A stretch of 6,055 bases of DNA from Acidimicrobiia bacterium (GCA_030623125.1 JAUXMQ010000083.1:1-6055); one strand, 5' to 3'; counted from the first letter of the stretch, positions 1 to 5,852 are shown. Made by a program: numbers and translations. Notes: generated by a model not told the origin, from the sequence alone.

Positions 1-228
1 CTAACACCTGATGAGCTGCGGGGGAGGGTCGCTGGGTCGGCACGCCTCTTTGCCTGGGGCACCCAGCCGCTTGGCGCCTTGCTTGGCGGCATCTTGGGAA
101 CCGCTTACGGCGTGCGCGCTCCGTTCTGTGTGGGTGCGGTGGCCTATGCGGTGATGCTGGTCGTCACCTGGGCCGTCACTTCCAACAACTGGATCGAACC
201 GGCCAGGGTGGCAGCACCGTTCGCCTGA
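1..228 (+). CDS. MFS transporter, C-terminal fragment
   Basis: This is the last 75 codons of a gene that begins before the window, read in frame 1 and ending at TGA 226-228. The translation opens with LTPDELRGRVAGSARLFAWG, followed by a glycine/alanine-rich helix (QPLGALLGGILGTAYG) and a last hydrophobic helix (VGAVAYAVMLVVTWAV). The RGRV motif in a cytoplasmic loop followed by a WG..PLGALLGG helix is typical of major facilitator superfamily drug exporters of the DHA3/macrolide-efflux type. It would be an inner-membrane secondary transporter, with substrate unknown. The gene ends 85 nt before the TetR gene and no strong terminator follows it. A weak TTGAC/GTCAA hairpin lies at 237-250. Whether it is functionally tied to the TetR operon cannot be judged from the fragment. 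Confidence 0.8.
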   Translation, partial: LTPDELRGRVAGSARLFAWGTQPLGALLGGILGTAYGVRAPFCVGAVAYAVMLVVTWAVTSNNWIEPARVAAPFA

Positions 229-236
229 CAGGGGGG

Positions 237-250
237 TTGACTGCCGTCAA
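237..250. repeat. Short inverted repeat overlapping the -35 box
   Basis: TTGAC (237-241) and GTCAA (246-250) are perfect inverted arms around a 4-nt centre, TGCC. The left arm is most of the -35 hexamer, so a protein bound here would block RNA polymerase. It could instead be a weak hairpin at the end of the MFS transcript, as it is followed by GGTTTCT. A 5-bp arm can easily arise by chance. Confidence 0.3.
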
Positions 251-265
251 GGTTTCTCGTATCTT
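237..265 (+). promoter_or_regulatory. Predicted sigma-A type promoter of the TetR operon
   Basis: TTGACT at 237-242 (-35, 5 of 6 consensus bases), an exact 17-nt spacer, and TATCTT at 260-265 (-10, fits TANNNT). Transcription would start near 272, leaving a leader of about 42 nt before the ATG at 314. It lies in the gap between the MFS and TetR genes, directly upstream of a long palindrome. Predicted by eye from the sequence. Confidence 0.6.
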
Positions 266-275
266 CGACTCCAGT

Positions 276-291
276 TCGGTCGATCGACCGA
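276..291. promoter_or_regulatory. 16-bp palindrome, candidate TetR operator
   Basis: TCGGTCGATCGACCGA is a perfect 16-bp palindrome with no spacer. It lies just downstream of the predicted transcription start (about 272) and 22 nt before the TetR start codon. After one mismatch on each side (275/292) two more outer pairs match (AG 273-274 with CT 293-294). TetR-family regulators commonly bind such palindromes, often ACCGACCGGTCGGT-like, near their own promoter. The inference is autorepression of the whole operon by the adjacent TetR protein. Confidence 0.6.
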
Positions 292-313
292 CCTAGCCGA
301 TTGAGGAATAGCT

Positions 314-913
314 ATGATCGAGAGAGACACCAGCACAAAGATTCTCGAGGCGGCCCGGCGTTGTCTTCTTGCTGATGGCTATGCGGCCCTTTCGACCAGA
401 AGAGTGGCTGACGATGCGGGGGTTCCCCTCTCTCAGATTCATTATCACTTCGGATCGAAGGAAGAGCTCATCCTGTCCCTACTGAGGAAAGAGAATGATC
501 GGCTTTTGGGGAGACAGGCTGAGCTGTTCGCGTTGGAGATCCCACTCTGGAAACGGTGGGAGCAGGCTTGTGACTATTTCGACGAGGACATTGCGTCCGG
601 CTACGTGAGGGTGCTACACGAGATGACTGCCGCCGGCTGGTCGTCGGAGACGCTGGGCAAGGAGATGCGTCAGATCTGGGATGGCTGGGGAAGCCTGCTT
701 CTCGGGGTGGCCAAGGAGTCGGATCGGCAGGGCATGAGTCTTGGAGGGTTGACCCCCGAGGAGGTTGTTGCCCTGGTTTCGGCGTCCTTCGTGGGCGCCG
801 AGGCAATGATCCTTCTGGGTCATGAAAGCGATCGGGTGCCACTGCGACCAGCACTGAGAAAAGTGGGCGACTTGATCAGGATCGCCGAGGAGGAGGCAGC
901 CCATGCGAGCTAG
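314..913 (+). CDS. TetR/AcrR family transcriptional regulator
   Basis: A 199-residue protein of normal length for TetR-family repressors. The N-terminal DNA-binding domain (about residues 6-53) is clear: TKILEAARRCLLADGYAALS followed by the helix-turn-helix TRRVADDAGVPLSQIHYHFG and SKEELI. The rest (about 60-199) is a helical ligand-binding and dimerisation domain whose sequence does not reveal the ligand. The ATG at 314 is supported by GAGGAA at 303-308 with 5-nt spacing. The gene overlaps the next by 11 nt, so the regulator and the hydrolase-glycosyltransferase are translationally linked. With the palindrome at 276-291, this points to a ligand-relieved autorepressor of the operon, the ligand perhaps being the substrate or product of the downstream enzyme. 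The family assignment is secure; the operator and ligand are inferred. Confidence 0.93.
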   Translation: MIERDTSTKILEAARRCLLADGYAALSTRRVADDAGVPLSQIHYHFGSKEELILSLLRKENDRLLGRQAELFALEIPLWKRWEQACDYFDEDIASGYVRVLHEMTAAGWSSETLGKEMRQIWDGWGSLLLGVAKESDRQGMSLGGLTPEEVVALVSASFVGAEAMILLGHESDRVPLRPALRKVGDLIRIAEEEAAHAS

Positions 914-3017
914 GTATCCGGATTCAAACGGCTATGTCGAGCGCAACGACGCCACGATCTACTACGAGGTGTATGAGAATGAGGGGCCGACCGTCTTTCT
1001 CGGCCAGACGTGGCAAATCATCCACTCCCGTCATTGGAAGATGCAGATCCCATACCTGTCACGTCATTTTCGGGTCATCACCTACGACGGTGTTGGAAAT
1101 GGGAAGTCGGACCGCCCTTCGGCCATCGAGCGTTACATGACCAAGGAGGTCGTTGCCGACGCCATCGCCGTGCTCGATGCAACAGAGACCGAACGCTGTG
1201 TGGCAGCAGGGCTTTCGATGGGTGGAGGCCTGGTAACGCTCCTTGCGGCACTTCATCCCGAGCGTTTCGACGGGATCGTCCCCATCGCTCCGGCGCATCC
1301 TTGGGGGATCCCGCTGCCGGACCGGGAGTCGATAGCGGATCAGATGTTCGAACTTGTGAGCAACCCGGAAGGCTGGGAGAAGTACAACCTCAGCCACTGG
1401 CGAGCCAACTGGCCCGACTTCGTCGACTTTTTCTGGGATCAGGCAGTCTCCGACCCACACTCGACTAAACCGTTTGATGACTTGGTCGGGTGGGCGTTGG
1501 AGACCACCGGCGAGATCATCGCCATGGAGTCGAGCGTCGAACCGTCGTACGACCTCGAGGATTTGGAGCAGAAGGTTCGAACGATTGACATCCCGACCCT
1601 GATCATCCATGGATCCGAAGACCGGATCATCAACTACGAGAGCAGCGTTGCCTTGCAGAAGATGATCCCTGGAGCGGAGTTGGTGGCGCTAGAAGGATCG
1701 GGCCACATCCCGACCAGTCGCTATCCGGTCAAGATCAATCACCTGATCAAGGAATTCGTCGATCGAACCTATGGGATCCAGCGCCCCCAAGCGACATGGT
1801 CGCGCGGCGACAGCCGTCGTCAGCGGGTCCTCTACATCTCCTCACCTATCGGGCTTGGCCACGCTCGCCGTGACCTGGCGATCGCCGAGGAGCTGCGAAA
1901 GATCCACCCGGACGTCGAGATCGATTGGCTTGCTCAGGACCCAGTGACCCGGGTGCTCGACGCAGCTGGTGAGACTGTTCACCCGGCATCGCGACTCATG
2001 TCCAACGAGTCCGCTCACATCGAAGATGAGTCAGGGGAGCACGACTTGGCCGTTTTCCAGGCCCTCCGGGAGATGGACGAAATCCTTTTGTCGAACTTCA
2101 TGCTGATTGACGAAGTGATCGAGGCCGGGCAGTACGACCTGGTTGTTGGTGACGAGTCATGGGAGGTGGACTATCACCTCCATGAGAATCCCAACCTCAA
2201 GAAGACCTCTTATGCATGGTTGACCGACTTTGTCGGCTACATCCCAATGCCGTCCCGCGGAGACCGCGAGGCCTTTGTTGCCGCCGACTACAACGCAGAG
2301 ATGATCTCCCAGATCGCCCGGTACAAGCGCATCAGGGACAAGGCGATTTTTGTGGGGAGCCCCGACGACATCATCGACGAGACCTTCGGGCCGGATCTGC
2401 CGGTGATCAGGGAGTGGACTGAGGACAACTACGACTTTGCCGGGTATGTCACCGGGTTTGACCCGACCGCTCTCGGAGACCGGGACGAGTTGAGAACGGA
2501 GTTCGGTTACCAGCCGGATGAAAAGGTCTGCATCCTCTCCGTCGGAGGCTCGGGTGTTGGCGGGTATCTGATACGCCGCGTGGTAGAGGCATATCCAGCG
2601 GTGAGAAACGCCGTCTCAGACCTGCGACTGATAGTTGTCACCGGCCCCCGGATCGACCCTGACTCGCTGCCGCAGGTGGAGGGCGTCGAGTACCGAGCGT
2701 ATGTCGACCGACTCTATCGCCACTTTGCCGCAGCTGATGTGGCCATAGTCCAGGGTGGGCTCACAACAACGATGGAATTGACCGCCACGAAAGTTCCGTT
2801 CATCTACGTGCCTCTGAAGAACCACTTCGAACAGAACTTCCATGTGCGGGCTCGTCTCGATCGATACCGGGCCGGGAGGCACATGGACTATGAAGACATC
2901 AATCCTGACCACCTGGCCGCCGTGATGTCACAGGAAATCGACGATGATGTCGACTACATGGATGTGGAGACCGATGGCGCCGCGAAGGCGGCAGCAATGA
3001 TCGCCGAGCTGCTCTGA
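903..3017 (+). CDS. Alpha/beta hydrolase-glycosyltransferase fusion protein
   Basis: A 704-residue two-domain protein. Residues about 12-288 are an alpha/beta hydrolase: strand VFLG (31-34), YDGVGNGKSDRP (61-72), nucleophile elbow GLSMGG (Ser105), acid Asp240 in HGSEDRI, and base His268 in GSGHIP. The catalytic triad is therefore complete. The usual HG oxyanion motif is replaced by LGQTW (33-37). After a linker of about 18 residues, 307-704 is a GT-B fold glycosyltransferase related to the GT28/MurG and GT1 groups: RVLYISSPIGLGHARRDLA at the N-lobe, SVGGSGVGG (546-554) opening the C-lobe, and a nucleotide-sugar region QGGLTTTMEL (617-626), PLKNHFEQN (637-645). No signal peptide or membrane helix is seen, so it is probably cytosolic. 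The ATG at 903 has GAGGAGGAGG (887-896) 6 nt upstream. The linker has no in-frame stop or start codon, so it is one polypeptide. The reaction and substrates are unknown; hydrolysis of an ester plus glycosyl transfer on one compound is an inference. Confidence 0.88.
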   Translation: MRARYPDSNGYVERNDATIYYEVYENEGPTVFLGQTWQIIHSRHWKMQIPYLSRHFRVITYDGVGNGKSDRPSAIERYMTKEVVADAIAVLDATETERCVAAGLSMGGGLVTLLAALHPERFDGIVPIAPAHPWGIPLPDRESIADQMFELVSNPEGWEKYNLSHWRANWPDFVDFFWDQAVSDPHSTKPFDDLVGWALETTGEIIAMESSVEPSYDLEDLEQKVRTIDIPTLIIHGSEDRIINYESSVALQKMIPGAELVALEGSGHIPTSRYPVKINHLIKEFVDRTYGIQRPQATWSRGDSRRQRVLYISSPIGLGHARRDLAIAEELRKIHPDVEIDWLAQDPVTRVLDAAGETVHPASRLMSNESAHIEDESGEHDLAVFQALREMDEILLSNFMLIDEVIEAGQYDLVVGDESWEVDYHLHENPNLKKTSYAWLTDFVGYIPMPSRGDREAFVAADYNAEMISQIARYKRIRDKAIFVGSPDDIIDETFGPDLPVIREWTEDNYDFAGYVTGFDPTALGDRDELRTEFGYQPDEKVCILSVGGSGVGGYLIRRVVEAYPAVRNAVSDLRLIVVTGPRIDPDSLPQVEGVEYRAYVDRLYRHFAAADVAIVQGGLTTTMELTATKVPFIYVPLKNHFEQNFHVRARLDRYRAGRHMDYEDINPDHLAAVMSQEIDDDVDYMDVETDGAAKAAAMIAELL

Positions 3018-3028
3018 AGGTTGGACCT

Positions 3029-3451
3029 ATGACTTTGGCACCCGAGAAGCTGACAGCGGCCCAGAAAGACATCGACGCCATCTCGAGGGCAGCACTCGAT
3101 TACGTCGAGGGTTACGTCACCGGGGACGCCCAACGGCATGCCCGCGCCTATCACCCTGAGTGTCTCAAACGCCGGCTCGACCGCGATGAGGAGTCGGGAG
3201 TCTTCGAACTGATGGTGATCACCCCGCAGGTGATGGTGGACTATGCGAACACCGGACGGACGATCGAGGATAAATGTCAGATCGAGGTGATCATCGATGC
3301 TGTCTCCGAGGACATCGCCTCGGTCCGCGTCTACTCATGCAACTGGGTGGACTTTCTCCACATCGTCAAGGCACGTGGCGAGTGGAAGCTGTTTCACGCT
3401 ACATGGCATCGAGTTGGGACGGCCGAGTCGGGTAACCCGATCGAGCTCTAG
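3029..3451 (+). CDS. NTF2-like / putative lumazine-binding family protein
   Basis: A 140-residue protein that looks like the small cone-shaped NTF2-like fold, closest in feel to the 'putative lumazine-binding' group. The signs are an N-terminal helix, ALDYVEGYVTGDAQRHARAY (22-41), followed by HPE, and a C-terminal sheet, VRVYSCNWVDFLHIVKARGE (99-118), then WKLFHATWHR. Members can be enzymes (isomerases, cyclases, dehydratases) or only ligand binders, and I see no decisive catalytic signature. No signal peptide or membrane segment. It starts 11 nt after the fusion gene's stop, with a weak AAGG (3017-3020) 8 nt before the ATG, so it probably depends on readthrough translation within the operon. 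Context suggests it acts on or binds the same substrate as the fusion enzyme. The family is fairly sure, the role is not. Confidence 0.8.
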   Translation: MTLAPEKLTAAQKDIDAISRAALDYVEGYVTGDAQRHARAYHPECLKRRLDRDEESGVFELMVITPQVMVDYANTGRTIEDKCQIEVIIDAVSEDIASVRVYSCNWVDFLHIVKARGEWKLFHATWHRVGTAESGNPIEL

Positions 3452-3460
3452 GCTGGCGTG

Positions 3461-3817
3461 ATGGAGACGTCAGCGAACGGTCTGCGCCGCATGCCACTTC
3501 GAATCGCCGGTGTCATCGGATTGGCCGGCGCGGTGGTCTATCTGGCAGTTGTGCTGGGCCAGGAGGAGACGTCGTCACTGCCCCAGGCAATCTTCTGGCT
3601 GGGAGTGATGGTGGTGGCCGGGCTACTTGCCTGGTTTGCCGACCGTCTCGAGCACCGGGGAAGACGATCGGCGATGATCGCCGCCGGTCTGTTCTTCGTA
3701 TTGGGGGTGTTCTCCAACCCGGTCTTCGCGGTGGTGTATCTCCTGACAACCATGCTCTCGGTTGCGGGTTTCGCGGGGACTTCGCCTTCCTCAGGGGAGA
3801 CCCCGCTTGAGCCTTGA
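3461..3817 (+). CDS. Small multi-pass membrane protein, unknown function
   Basis: A 118-residue hydrophobic protein that I cannot place in a named family. Segments likely to cross the membrane are about residues 14-33 (IAGVIGLAGAVVYLAVVLG), 43-60 (AIFWLGVMVVAGLLAWFA) and 70-106, which is long enough for one long or two short helices (AMIAAGLFFVLGVF, then VFAVVYLLTTMLSVAGFAG). The loop DRLEHRGRRS (61-70) is positively charged and probably cytoplasmic. The tail, SPSSGETPLEP, is short and polar. GTG at 3458 directly precedes ATG 3461; I chose the ATG because AGG (3450-3452) then sits 8 nt away, but support is weak. It lies 9 nt after the NTF2-like gene and overlaps the next gene by 11 nt, so it belongs to the operon. 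Possible jobs are a membrane anchor or a partner for the cytosolic enzyme; neither is shown. Confidence 0.75.
   Translation: METSANGLRRMPLRIAGVIGLAGAVVYLAVVLGQEETSSLPQAIFWLGVMVVAGLLAWFADRLEHRGRRSAMIAAGLFFVLGVFSNPVFAVVYLLTTMLSVAGFAGTSPSSGETPLEP
3793..3800 (+). promoter_or_regulatory. Ribosome binding site deciding a TTG start
   Basis: AGGGGAGA lies 6 nt before TTG 3807, inside the end of the membrane-protein gene. It is the only good Shine-Dalgarno sequence near the start of the META-domain reading frame, and no ATG or GTG occurs there in frame. It fixes the start at the TTG and gives an N-terminus (MSLDGLWVVES) that matches the beginning of the domain. Confidence 0.65.
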
Positions 3818-4160
3818 TGGGCTCTGGGTTGTCGAGTCCCTCGCTGTTGGCGGGGAGTTGGTTCCACCTCTGCGCGGAACCAAGCTCAGTCTCGAGTTCG
3901 TCGAAGAGCGTGTCTCCGGCAGTACAGGGGTCAATCGATTCATGGGGGTTGTGACCAACGACCCCATGTTCGGGCCGCTCGCCACCACTTTGATGGCAGG
4001 CTCCGAGGACCACATGTCCCAGGAACGCATCTACCTGGACCATTTGACCTCGGTCGACTCCTATGAGGTAGACAAAGACGACCTGCGTCTGATAGCCGAA
4101 GGGCTGGTGGTTGTGGCCCTCAAACACCCGGGAACCGACGGGGTGTCGAAAACGTCTTAG
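3807..4160 (+). CDS. META/HslJ-domain protein
   Basis: A 117-residue protein made almost wholly of one META domain, the fold of E. coli HslJ. The pattern is visible in order: LDGLWVVESLAVGGELVPP at the start, VSGSTGVNRFMG (the sGxxGxN motif), the segment LATTLMAG where family members usually have TxMAC, and a final YEVDKDDLRLIAEGLVVVALK with the usual late strand. The cysteine common after TxMA is replaced by glycine. HslJ-type proteins are often secreted or lipoproteins, but here no signal peptide precedes the domain, so it would be cytosolic. It overlaps the membrane-protein gene by 11 nt and is the last gene of the operon. The biochemical role of META domains is poorly known, so I give none. 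An upstream TTG at 3762 would add 15 arginine-rich residues and has no good ribosome site. Confidence 0.77.
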   Translation: MSLDGLWVVESLAVGGELVPPLRGTKLSLEFVEERVSGSTGVNRFMGVVTNDPMFGPLATTLMAGSEDHMSQERIYLDHLTSVDSYEVDKDDLRLIAEGLVVVALKHPGTDGVSKTS

Positions 4161-4176
4161 AGCATAAGGAAATTGG

Positions 4177-4200
4177 GGGGTTCACAAACCCCTGGTTTTG
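4177..4200 (+). terminator. Possible terminator of the TetR operon
   Basis: GGGGTT (4177-4182) pairs with AACCCC (4187-4192) around a CACA loop, and TGGTTTTG follows. It lies 17 nt after the META gene stop, where an operon end is expected. The stem is only 6 bp and the T-run is short, so termination may be partial. It overlaps the sigma-gene promoter. Confidence 0.45.
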
Positions 4201-4208
4201 CGTATAGT
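4181..4208 (+). promoter_or_regulatory. Predicted promoter of the sigma factor gene
   Basis: TTCACA at 4181-4186 (5 of 6 to TTGACA), a 16-nt spacer and TATAGT at 4203-4208 (5 of 6 to TATAAT). Transcription would begin near 4215, giving a leader of about 55 nt. The -35 box sits in the loop and 3' arm of the hairpin at 4177-4192. It resembles housekeeping sigma-A promoters, so it may be read by the principal sigma factor or by the encoded one. Confidence 0.6.
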
Positions 4209-4211
4209 TGA

Positions 4212-4239
4212 GTGCTCGGGGTTCGCTGCCCCAACGCAC
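4212..4239 (+). other. Hairpin in the sigma-gene 5' leader
   Basis: GGGG (4218-4221) pairs with CCCC (4229-4232), and an outer stem, GTGC (4212-4215) with GCAC (4236-4239), is possible across a small internal loop. If transcription starts near 4215, only the inner stem is fully within the RNA. A GC stem at the 5' end of an mRNA can stabilise it. I see no match to a known riboswitch. Confidence 0.3.
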
Positions 4240-4269
4240 ACTTTTGCCCCTCGGAGGACTTGATTTTTT

Positions 4270-5259
4270 ATGGCCGTTACTGGAACGCGGAATGCCAAGA
4301 CCGAGAAGCCTCGACGCGTCCGTCTTCATTCGAAGCTGACGGACGATCGCGGACGTCTCACCACCGACCTCGTCTCTCAATACCTGACGGCGATTGGCGA
4401 GTACGACCTGCTCACAGCCGAGCAGGAGGTCGAGCTTGCCCAGAAGATCGAGGCCGGTGAGGAAGCCGCCGAAAAACTCGAAGAGGGTGATTACTCGGGC
4501 AAGCGAAGAGAGATCGAGCTCCGTCGACTGGCTCGACGCGGCGCCCAGGCCAAAGATGACTTTCTGACAGCCAACCTTCGTCTGGTTGTCGCCAACGCCC
4601 GTCGTTATGCCAACACCTCCGGCATCGACTTCCTCGACTTGATTCAGGAGGGCAACCTCGGTTTGATCCGCGCCGTCGAGAAATTCGACTGGCGCAAGGG
4701 ATTCAAGTTCTCGACCTACGCCACCTGGTGGATCCGTCAGGCGATCACCCGAGCCATTGCCGACAAGTCCCGGACTGTCCGCATTCCGGTTCATCTTCAT
4801 GACACTCTCGCCGCTGTGCGTGCCGCCCAGGCCTCGCTCAAGGCCGAACTGGGCCGCGATCCCCGCCCGGACGAGATTGCCGAAGAGGCCGGCGTCACCA
4901 CCGACAAAGTCGAGTTGGCGCTCAGCGTTGCCGACACCGTGTCGCTGGAGCAGCCGATCGGTGAGGACGGCGCCCAACTCGGTGATTTCATCGAGGACGA
5001 GGACGCTGCCGACCCGGTCCAGATGACCGAGGAGATGGATGTCGCCCACTCCCTGCGTGTGTCGATCGAGCGCCTCCCGGATCGAGAAGGTCGCATCCTG
5101 GCTCTTCGTTATGGCTTCTACGACGGCGTGCCACGCACCCTCGAGGAGATCGGTGACGAGTTCAACCTCACCAGGGAGCGGATCAGACAACTCGAGAAGC
5201 TTGCACTCTGCAGACTTCGTCATCCATCGTTCGGCATCCGGGAAGCCGATCTGGTCTAG
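4270..5259 (+). CDS. RNA polymerase sigma-70 family factor (SigB/HrdB-like, group 2)
   Basis: A 329-residue sigma factor that binds core RNA polymerase and directs promoter recognition. Regions in order: 1.2 (about 33-68, DLVSQYLTAIGEYDLLTAEQ), 2.1-2.4 (97-170, with NLRLVVANARRYANTSG, DLIQEGNLGLIRAVEKFD and the -10 reading helix TYATWWIRQAITRAIADKSR), 3 (about 171-250, IPVHLHDTL, ELGRDPRPDEIAEEAG), and 4 (about 262-318, with helix-turn-helix RTLEEIGDEFNLTRERIRQL for the -35). The acidic region 1.1 of primary sigma factors is missing and the length matches mycobacterial SigB. I therefore call group 2, though a short primary factor cannot be excluded. ATG 4270 is the only plausible start because TGA at 4261 closes the frame upstream. 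GGAGG (4253-4257) lies 12 nt away, rather far, across a T-run. The gene appears monocistronic, between its own promoter and a strong terminator. Confidence 0.95.
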   Translation: MAVTGTRNAKTEKPRRVRLHSKLTDDRGRLTTDLVSQYLTAIGEYDLLTAEQEVELAQKIEAGEEAAEKLEEGDYSGKRREIELRRLARRGAQAKDDFLTANLRLVVANARRYANTSGIDFLDLIQEGNLGLIRAVEKFDWRKGFKFSTYATWWIRQAITRAIADKSRTVRIPVHLHDTLAAVRAAQASLKAELGRDPRPDEIAEEAGVTTDKVELALSVADTVSLEQPIGEDGAQLGDFIEDEDAADPVQMTEEMDVAHSLRVSIERLPDREGRILALRYGFYDGVPRTLEEIGDEFNLTRERIRQLEKLALCRLRHPSFGIREADLV

Positions 5260-5281
5260 AACCAACTAGCTCGGGGAACGA

Positions 5282-5307
5282 AAAGACCCACCGGGAGGTG
5301 GGTCTTT
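5282..5307 (+). terminator. Strong hairpin terminator after the sigma gene
   Basis: AAAGACCCACC (5282-5292) and GGTGGGTCTTT (5297-5307) form a perfect 11-bp stem with a GGGA tetraloop, 22 nt after the sigma stop codon. The A-run and T-run lie inside the stem, which makes it potentially active in both directions. It separates the sigma gene from the CBS gene, which starts only 34 nt later. Confidence 0.85.
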
Positions 5308-5326
5308 CCAGCTTTGGCGCCACCTC

Positions 5327-5332
5327 AGGAGA
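5327..5332 (+). promoter_or_regulatory. Ribosome binding site deciding the CBS gene start
   Basis: AGGAGA lies directly against ATG 5333 (no gap), too close for initiation there, but 9 nt before GTG 5342. A third in-frame start, ATG 5351, would be 18 nt away. This favours the GTG. Confidence 0.5.
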
Positions 5333-5341
5333 ATGGATACG

Positions 5342-5728
5342 GTGGCATCGATGAACTTGAGAGAACTACTGGGTGACGCTCCGTTCGTCTGTGGGCCCGA
5401 GACCTCTTTGATAGAGGTCGCTGCTGCGATGGAACGGTCCGATCTGGAAGCAGCCGCAGTTGTGGAGGGGCTCCAACTCATGGGTCTTGTCACCGAGAGC
5501 GACCTGCGTCGGGCGGTCGGGTCAGATGTCGACCTCGGCGCCACCTCCGTGGCCGATGTGATGAGCCGTGATCCCGATACTTTCGACGCTGATCTCGATG
5601 TGTGGGACGCTGCTGCCTGGATCACCGAGTCCGGTTATCGGCATCTTCCGGTGGTTGACGACGATGGGACCCTCCAGGGCGTCGTCTCGGTTCGCGACCT
5701 TCTCAAGGGCTTGGTGGATACCGTCTGA
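5342..5728 (+). CDS. Protein of two CBS domains
   Basis: A 128-residue protein (from GTG 5342) consisting only of a tandem CBS pair, a Bateman module. CBS1 covers about residues 5-60 (MNLRELLGDAPFVCGPE through LMGLVTESDLRRAV) and CBS2 about 69-125 (SVADVMSRDPDTFDADLDVW, YRHLPVVDDDGTLQGVVSV, RDLLKG). Such modules bind adenine nucleotides or related ligands (AMP, ATP, SAM) and act as cytosolic energy or redox sensors. The G-x-V-S/T-x-x-D ligand motif is present in both: GLVTESD and GVVSVRD. No catalytic or channel domain is attached, so it would act by binding a partner. ATG 5333 (three residues longer) and ATG 5351 (starting exactly at the domain) are alternatives. No promoter is evident between the terminator and the gene, so partial readthrough from the sigma gene is possible. 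Confidence 0.9.
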   Translation: MASMNLRELLGDAPFVCGPETSLIEVAAAMERSDLEAAAVVEGLQLMGLVTESDLRRAVGSDVDLGATSVADVMSRDPDTFDADLDVWDAAAWITESGYRHLPVVDDDGTLQGVVSVRDLLKGLVDTV

Positions 5729-5811
5729 CCCCGACGGCGATTTATTCACTGTCTGGCTCCGAATTGGCGTTCTAACCTTGATGGCAGTCGGGTCTGTCGA
5801 GAGATCGAGCC

Positions 5812-5842
5812 TTGACTTAGAGCAAACTTGAGGTTGTACGTT
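5812..5842 (+). promoter_or_regulatory. Tentative promoter of the ABC transporter gene
   Basis: TTGACT at 5812-5817 is a good -35. The best downstream match is TACGTT at 5837-5842 (TANNNT) with a long 19-nt spacer. With a start near 5850 the mRNA would be almost leaderless for ATG 5853, a common situation in actinobacteria. The rest of the 5729-5852 gap shows nothing else I can support. Confidence 0.3.
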
Positions 5843-5852
5843 GGGTTCGGTC

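Noticed and set aside
1059..1610. A 183-codon minus-strand frame within the hydrolase domain
   Set aside because: It lies wholly inside the hydrolase coding region, which carries the catalytic motifs. It is a codon-bias shadow.
3513..4127. A 204-codon minus-strand frame opposite the membrane and META genes
   Set aside because: The translation is rich in Pro/Arg/Ser with low-complexity runs, has no domain, and both plus-strand frames below it give sensible proteins.
4120..5265. A 381-codon open frame on the minus strand opposite the sigma factor gene
   Set aside because: It is the mirror of a clear sigma-70 gene in high-GC DNA, its translation has no recognisable domain, and it runs across the sigma promoter and leader.
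239..5789. A 14-mer at 239-252 (GACTGCCGTCAAGG) recurs inverted with one mismatch at 5776-5789, both between genes
   Set aside because: Across 6 kb on both strands several 14-mer pairs with at most one mismatch are expected by chance, and the two sites have different positions relative to their genes.
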